Below, in pieces: positions 61,099-64,000 of a stretch of DNA of 64,000 bases. Position 1 is the stretch's first letter. Each line of letters opens with the position of its first letter. The translations under genes were made by a program, and so were the position numbers. Source of the DNA: Stenotrophomonas maltophilia (GTDB lineage Bacteria > Pseudomonadota > Gammaproteobacteria > Xanthomonadales > Xanthomonadaceae); NCBI RefSeq assembly GCF_006974125.1, contig NZ_CP037858.1, positions 2,542,001 to 2,606,000 on the forward strand, in the 5' to 3' direction. The notes beneath the pieces are model-generated. The model searched no databases. It was not told where the DNA came from and worked only from the letters and a program-made list of their open reading frames with translations.

Positions 61099-61144
61099 CA
61101 TACGACACGTATGAATGTAGCCTCTTATTCATACGCTCTGTATG
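61099..61144. promoter_or_regulatory. Two TetR operators
   Basis: CATACGACACGTATG (61099-61113) and CATACGCTCTGTATG (61130-61144) are related palindromes whose centres are 31 bases apart, about three helix turns, in the divergent promoter region. Confidence 0.8.
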
Positions 61145-61195
61145 TATTGTCGTGGCGCCGGGTGCGCCAGGCAAGCCGCTGCCCTGGAGATCCTG

Positions 61196-62410
61196 ATGGC
61201 CACCCCCTACCGCGACCTGTTCGCCGCCCCCGGCACCACCGGCCTTGCCCTGGCCGGGTTACTGGCCCGCCTGCCGCTACCGATGACCGGCATCGGCATC
61301 ATCACCCTGCTGTCGCAGCTGCGCGGCAGCTATGCCCTGGCCGGTGCGGTGTCGGCCACCTTCGTGCTGACCTACGCGCTGCTGTCACCGCAGGTGTCGC
61401 GTTGGGTCGACCGCCACGGCCAGGGCAGGGTGTTGCCGTGGGCTACCGCGGCCAGTGCGGCCGGGCTGCTGGTGTTGCTGGTCTGCACTGTACTGCGGGC
61501 GCCGGACTGGGCGCTTTTCGTCGCTGCCATGCTGGCTGGGTGCATGCCGAGCGTGTCGGCGATGGTGCGCGCACGCTGGACCTCGATCCATCGCGGTCGC
61601 CCGCAATTGCAGACCGCGTATTCGCTGGAAACCGTATTCGACGAAGTCACCTTCATCGCCGGGCCGCCGCTGTCGGTCGGGCTGTCGGTGGCGGTGTGGC
61701 CGCAGGCTGGCGTGCTGGCGGCGGCCCTGTTGCTGGTGGTCGGCGTCGTCGCGCTGGTGCTGCAGCGGGGCACCGAACCACCGCTGCAGGCTCTCGATGC
61801 CGCAACACCGCGACGTTCCCTGCTGCGGCAACCGGAGATCCGCCTGCTGGCGTTGCTGATGCTGGCGATGGGCGTGATCGTCGGCACCGTCGACATCACC
61901 AGCGTGGCGTTCGCCGAGCAGCGTGGGCAGCCGCTGGCCGCCAGCGCGGTGCTGTCGGCCTATGCGCTGGGCAGCTGCGCAGCGGGCCTGCTGTTTGGTG
62001 CATTGAAACTGCAGGTGCGGTTGCGGCGCTTGCTGCTGCTCGGTGCAGCAGCCACTTCGATGACCACGTTGCCGCTGCTGTGGGTCGGCAGCCTGCCTGG
62101 ACTGGCCGTGGCGGTGCTGCTGGCCGGGGTGTTCTTCGCGCCGACGATGATCGTGGCGATGTCGCTGGTCGAACAATGCGTGCCGGCAGCACGGCTCACC
62201 GAAGGCATGACCTGGCTGCTGGCGGGTCTGAACATCGGTGTCGCGCTGGGTGCGGCGGTGTCGGGCCAGGTGGTCGATGCCGCTGGCGTGCGCCCGGGCT
62301 TTCTGGTCGCGCTGCTCGCGGGCGCCTGCGTGCTGCTGATCGCCGTGCTCGCGCAGCACGCACTGCCTCGAACGCGTGTACCGGCCTGTGTTGCGGAGGC
62401 CACGCGATGA
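61196..62410 (+). CDS. MFS transporter
   Basis: The 404-residue protein has about 12 helices (LTYALLSPQVSRWVDRHGQGRVLP contains the loop 2-3 motif). It resembles putative sugar or drug efflux MFS proteins. TGGAGA precedes the ATG. Its stop overlaps the start of the next MFS gene by four bases (ATGA). Confidence 0.87.
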   Translation: MATPYRDLFAAPGTTGLALAGLLARLPLPMTGIGIITLLSQLRGSYALAGAVSATFVLTYALLSPQVSRWVDRHGQGRVLPWATAASAAGLLVLLVCTVLRAPDWALFVAAMLAGCMPSVSAMVRARWTSIHRGRPQLQTAYSLETVFDEVTFIAGPPLSVGLSVAVWPQAGVLAAALLLVVGVVALVLQRGTEPPLQALDAATPRRSLLRQPEIRLLALLMLAMGVIVGTVDITSVAFAEQRGQPLAASAVLSAYALGSCAAGLLFGALKLQVRLRRLLLLGAAATSMTTLPLLWVGSLPGLAVAVLLAGVFFAPTMIVAMSLVEQCVPAARLTEGMTWLLAGLNIGVALGAAVSGQVVDAAGVRPGFLVALLAGACVLLIAVLAQHALPRTRVPACVAEATR

Positions 62411-63579
62411 GCGCTGCTTCGTCTGCACAGCCCGCGACTGTGCTCCGTCGCCCATGGATGGCGGTGTCGGCGGTCGGCCTTGCGATCTTCGCAGTCGTCA
62501 CTACCGAAATGCTGCCGGTCGGCCTGCTGACCCCGATCGCTGATGACCTTGGTGCGTCCATCGGCACCGCCGGGCTGATGATCTCGCTACCGGCCCTGCT
62601 GGCGGCGCTGTTTGCGCCGCTGGTGGTGATCGTTGCCGGTGGCATCGATCGTCGCCGCATCCTGTGCGTACTGCTCGGCCTGCTGATGGTGGCCAACATC
62701 GCCTCCGCGCTGGCGCCGGGCATCGCCTGGCTGCTGGCCGCGCGGGTGCTGGTAGGGTTCTGCATGGGAGGTATCTGGGCAATTGCTGGTGGATTGGCCG
62801 CGCGCCTGGTGCCGGCGCCTCGCATCGGCCTGGCCACCTCGATCATCTTCGGCGGCGTGGCCGCAGCGTCGGTGCTGGGGGTGCCGCTGGGTGCACTGAT
62901 TGGCGACGCGCTGGGCTGGCGATTCGCGTTCGCGGCGATGGCGCTGTTCAGCGCGGCGGTCCTGCTGCTGCATCTTGCAGTGCTTCCCGCGTTGCCGGTG
63001 GCGGCGTCGGTACGGCTGGCGCAGTTCGTGCAGCTGCTTGGCCACCATGGCCTGCAGCGCGGCCTGTGCCTGACCCTGTTGCTGGTAGCGGGTCACTTCA
63101 CTGCGTTCACCTATGTACGCCCGTTGCTGGCCCTGCAATCGGGCGTGGATGCTGCCTGGATCGGCGCGCTGCTGTTCGCCTATGGCATGGCGGGCATCGC
63201 GGGCAACTTCATCGCCGGGCCGCTGGCCGCACGCCATCCACGCGGGGTGCTGCTGGCGATCGCGTGCGGGTTGCTGCTGACGCCGTTGTTGTTCCTTTGG
63301 CTGGGCAGCACGCCAACCGGCGGCATTGCGGTGCTGCTGCTGTGGGGCCTGGCCTATGGCGGTGTATCGGTGGGCCTGATGAGCTGGATGATGAAAGCGG
63401 TGCCGCAGGCCGTGGAGATCGCCACCGCCTTGTATGTGGGGGTGTTCAACATCGGCATCGCGCTGGGGGCGTGGGCCGGTGGCCGGCTGCTGGATGGCTT
63501 CGGGCTGCACGCCAACCTGTGGGGGGCAGCTGCGCTCGCCACGAGCGCAGTGATGCTGGTTGCCAGCACCCGCAGGTAG
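62407..63579 (+). CDS. MFS transporter, DHA1 efflux type
   Basis: The 390-residue protein has 12 helices and the DHA1 opening VVTTEMLPVGLLTPIADDLG, plus FCMGGIWAIAGGLAARLVP in helix 4. It is related to the MFS gene at 35684. It is cotranslated with the upstream MFS gene and likely controlled by the divergent TetR. Its TAG stop codon lies in a SMAG repeat. Confidence 0.88.
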   Translation: MSAASSAQPATVLRRPWMAVSAVGLAIFAVVTTEMLPVGLLTPIADDLGASIGTAGLMISLPALLAALFAPLVVIVAGGIDRRRILCVLLGLLMVANIASALAPGIAWLLAARVLVGFCMGGIWAIAGGLAARLVPAPRIGLATSIIFGGVAAASVLGVPLGALIGDALGWRFAFAAMALFSAAVLLLHLAVLPALPVAASVRLAQFVQLLGHHGLQRGLCLTLLLVAGHFTAFTYVRPLLALQSGVDAAWIGALLFAYGMAGIAGNFIAGPLAARHPRGVLLAIACGLLLTPLLFLWLGSTPTGGIAVLLLWGLAYGGVSVGLMSWMMKAVPQAVEIATALYVGVFNIGIALGAWAGGRLLDGFGLHANLWGAAALATSAVMLVASTRR

Positions 63580-63633
63580 ATCCAGCCCATGGGTGGATGG
63601 CGTGGGTAGAGGCCAACCAAGGTCGGCCGCTAC
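63576..63633 (+). repeat. Two SMAG palindromes, the first forming a stop codon
   Basis: GTAGATCCAGCCCATGGGTGG at 63576-63600 and GTAGAGGCCAACCAAGGTCGG at 63605-63633. The first GTAG contains the stop codon of the MFS gene. Confidence 0.87.
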
Positions 63634-63643
63634 CCGGAAATGA

Positions 63644-63667
63644 AACGGGCGCCTTGCAGCGCCCGTT
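63644..63667 (-). terminator. Hairpin terminator of the M13 peptidase gene
   Basis: A 9-bp stem (63644-63652 with 63659-63667) lies 10 bases after the minus-strand stop codon and is followed on that strand by TCATTT, a weak T-run. Confidence 0.6.
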
Positions 63668-63676
63668 CCGGTTACA

Positions 63677-64000
63677 TCACCACACCTTGACCCGCTTGTC
63701 CGGGGCCAGGTACAGCTTCTGGCCTTCCTTCACTTCGAACGCCGGGTACCAGGCGTCGATGTTGCGCACGGTCAGTGCGCGGAACTGGCCCGGTGCATGC
63801 ACATCGGTCAGCAGCGAGTTGCGCAGCGCCTGCTCGCGGCTCTTGCTGCGCCACGCCTGGGCGAAGCCGAGGAAGAAGCGCTGGTCCGGGGTGAAGCCTT
63901 CCAGGGTCTGGCCCGGCTTGCCCTGCAGCGACAGCTGGTAGGCATCGTAGGCAGTGCCCAGGCCGGCCACGTCGGCGATGTTCTCGCCCAGGGTCAGCTT
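63677..64000 (-). CDS. M13-family metallopeptidase (neprilysin-like), C-terminal end (partial)
   Basis: The last 107 residues of the protein run in from the right edge. The visible GENIADVAGL is the third zinc motif (ExxxD) of M13 peptidases, and FFLGFAQAWRSK, HAPGQFRALTVRNIDAWYPAF and the end VKVW match the neprilysin/PepO C-terminus. The catalytic HExxH would lie outside the window. Confidence 0.9.
   Translation of the reverse strand, partial: KLTLGENIADVAGLGTAYDAYQLSLQGKPGQTLEGFTPDQRFFLGFAQAWRSKSREQALRNSLLTDVHAPGQFRALTVRNIDAWYPAFEVKEGQKLYLAPDKRVKVW

Noticed and set aside
23408..63633. SMAG repeats as a CRISPR array or transposon ends
   Set aside because: Units are dispersed, palindromic and of several subfamilies, without regular spacers or a transposase in the window.

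Overview
The window is a high-G+C gammaproteobacterial chromosome segment that fits Stenotrophomonas, most likely the S. maltophilia complex. The reasons are a Xanthomonadaceae-type aceE, a cluster of XVIPCD effectors of the Xanthomonadales type IV secretion system (X-T4SS), and about two dozen short imperfect palindromes starting with GTAG, the SMAG REP-like repeats known from S. maltophilia. No rRNA, tRNA, CRISPR array or insertion sequence was seen.

Layout. 1-3.9 kb: a PadR regulator with its palindromic operator, a possible orphan non-coding transcript, and monocistronic aceE closed by a strong terminator. 4.0-8.1 kb: an AT-richer, probably acquired defence island holding a 71-codon leader ORF, an AvcD-type anti-phage dCTP deaminase, a Panacea-domain protein, an unrecognised 240-residue protein, and a convergent HNH endonuclease with an SRA-like front domain. 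8.1-9.8 kb: small hypotheticals, one preceded by a folded leader resembling C4 antisense RNA. 9.8-21.7 kb: the X-T4SS effector cluster, with four effectors of 441, 1270, 308 and 354 residues, a free-standing XVIPCD protein, and candidate immunity genes placed just upstream of three of the effectors. A YncE-like beta-propeller gene sits inside this cluster.

22-36.9 kb: ordinary chromosomal genes. These include a hydrolase, a polysaccharide deacetylase, a methyltransferase, a DmeR/DmeF-like nickel/cobalt efflux pair with a visible operator, and a divergent MerC-like / COG0523 pair around a Zur box. An ABC-F ATPase and a LysR / serine-hydrolase / MFS group follow. 37-45 kb: a CSS-EAL phosphodiesterase, cycA, a lytic transglycosylase, a TPR protein and an NHL propeller fused to an M23 domain. 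45-49.4 kb: an ECF42-type sigma factor with YciI/DGPF, VOC and DUF1428 genes. 49.5-54.2 kb: a four-gene envelope operon ending in a CsgG/HfaB-like lipoprotein. 54.6-64 kb: an M28 peptidase, a LytS/LytTR two-component pair, a DUF2236 protein, a TetR regulator with two operators facing two MFS pumps, and the end of an M13 peptidase.

Two repeat families punctuate the gaps. The first is SMAG; four genes take their TAG stop codon from the GTAG head of an adjacent SMAG. The second is a larger element found four times. It has perfectly complementary 21-26 bp arms that differ between copies around a conserved core of about 50 bases. This family, the AvcD-Panacea island and the effector cluster are the most interesting parts of the window. 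All functional calls come from reading the sequence and from family knowledge; no searches were run.
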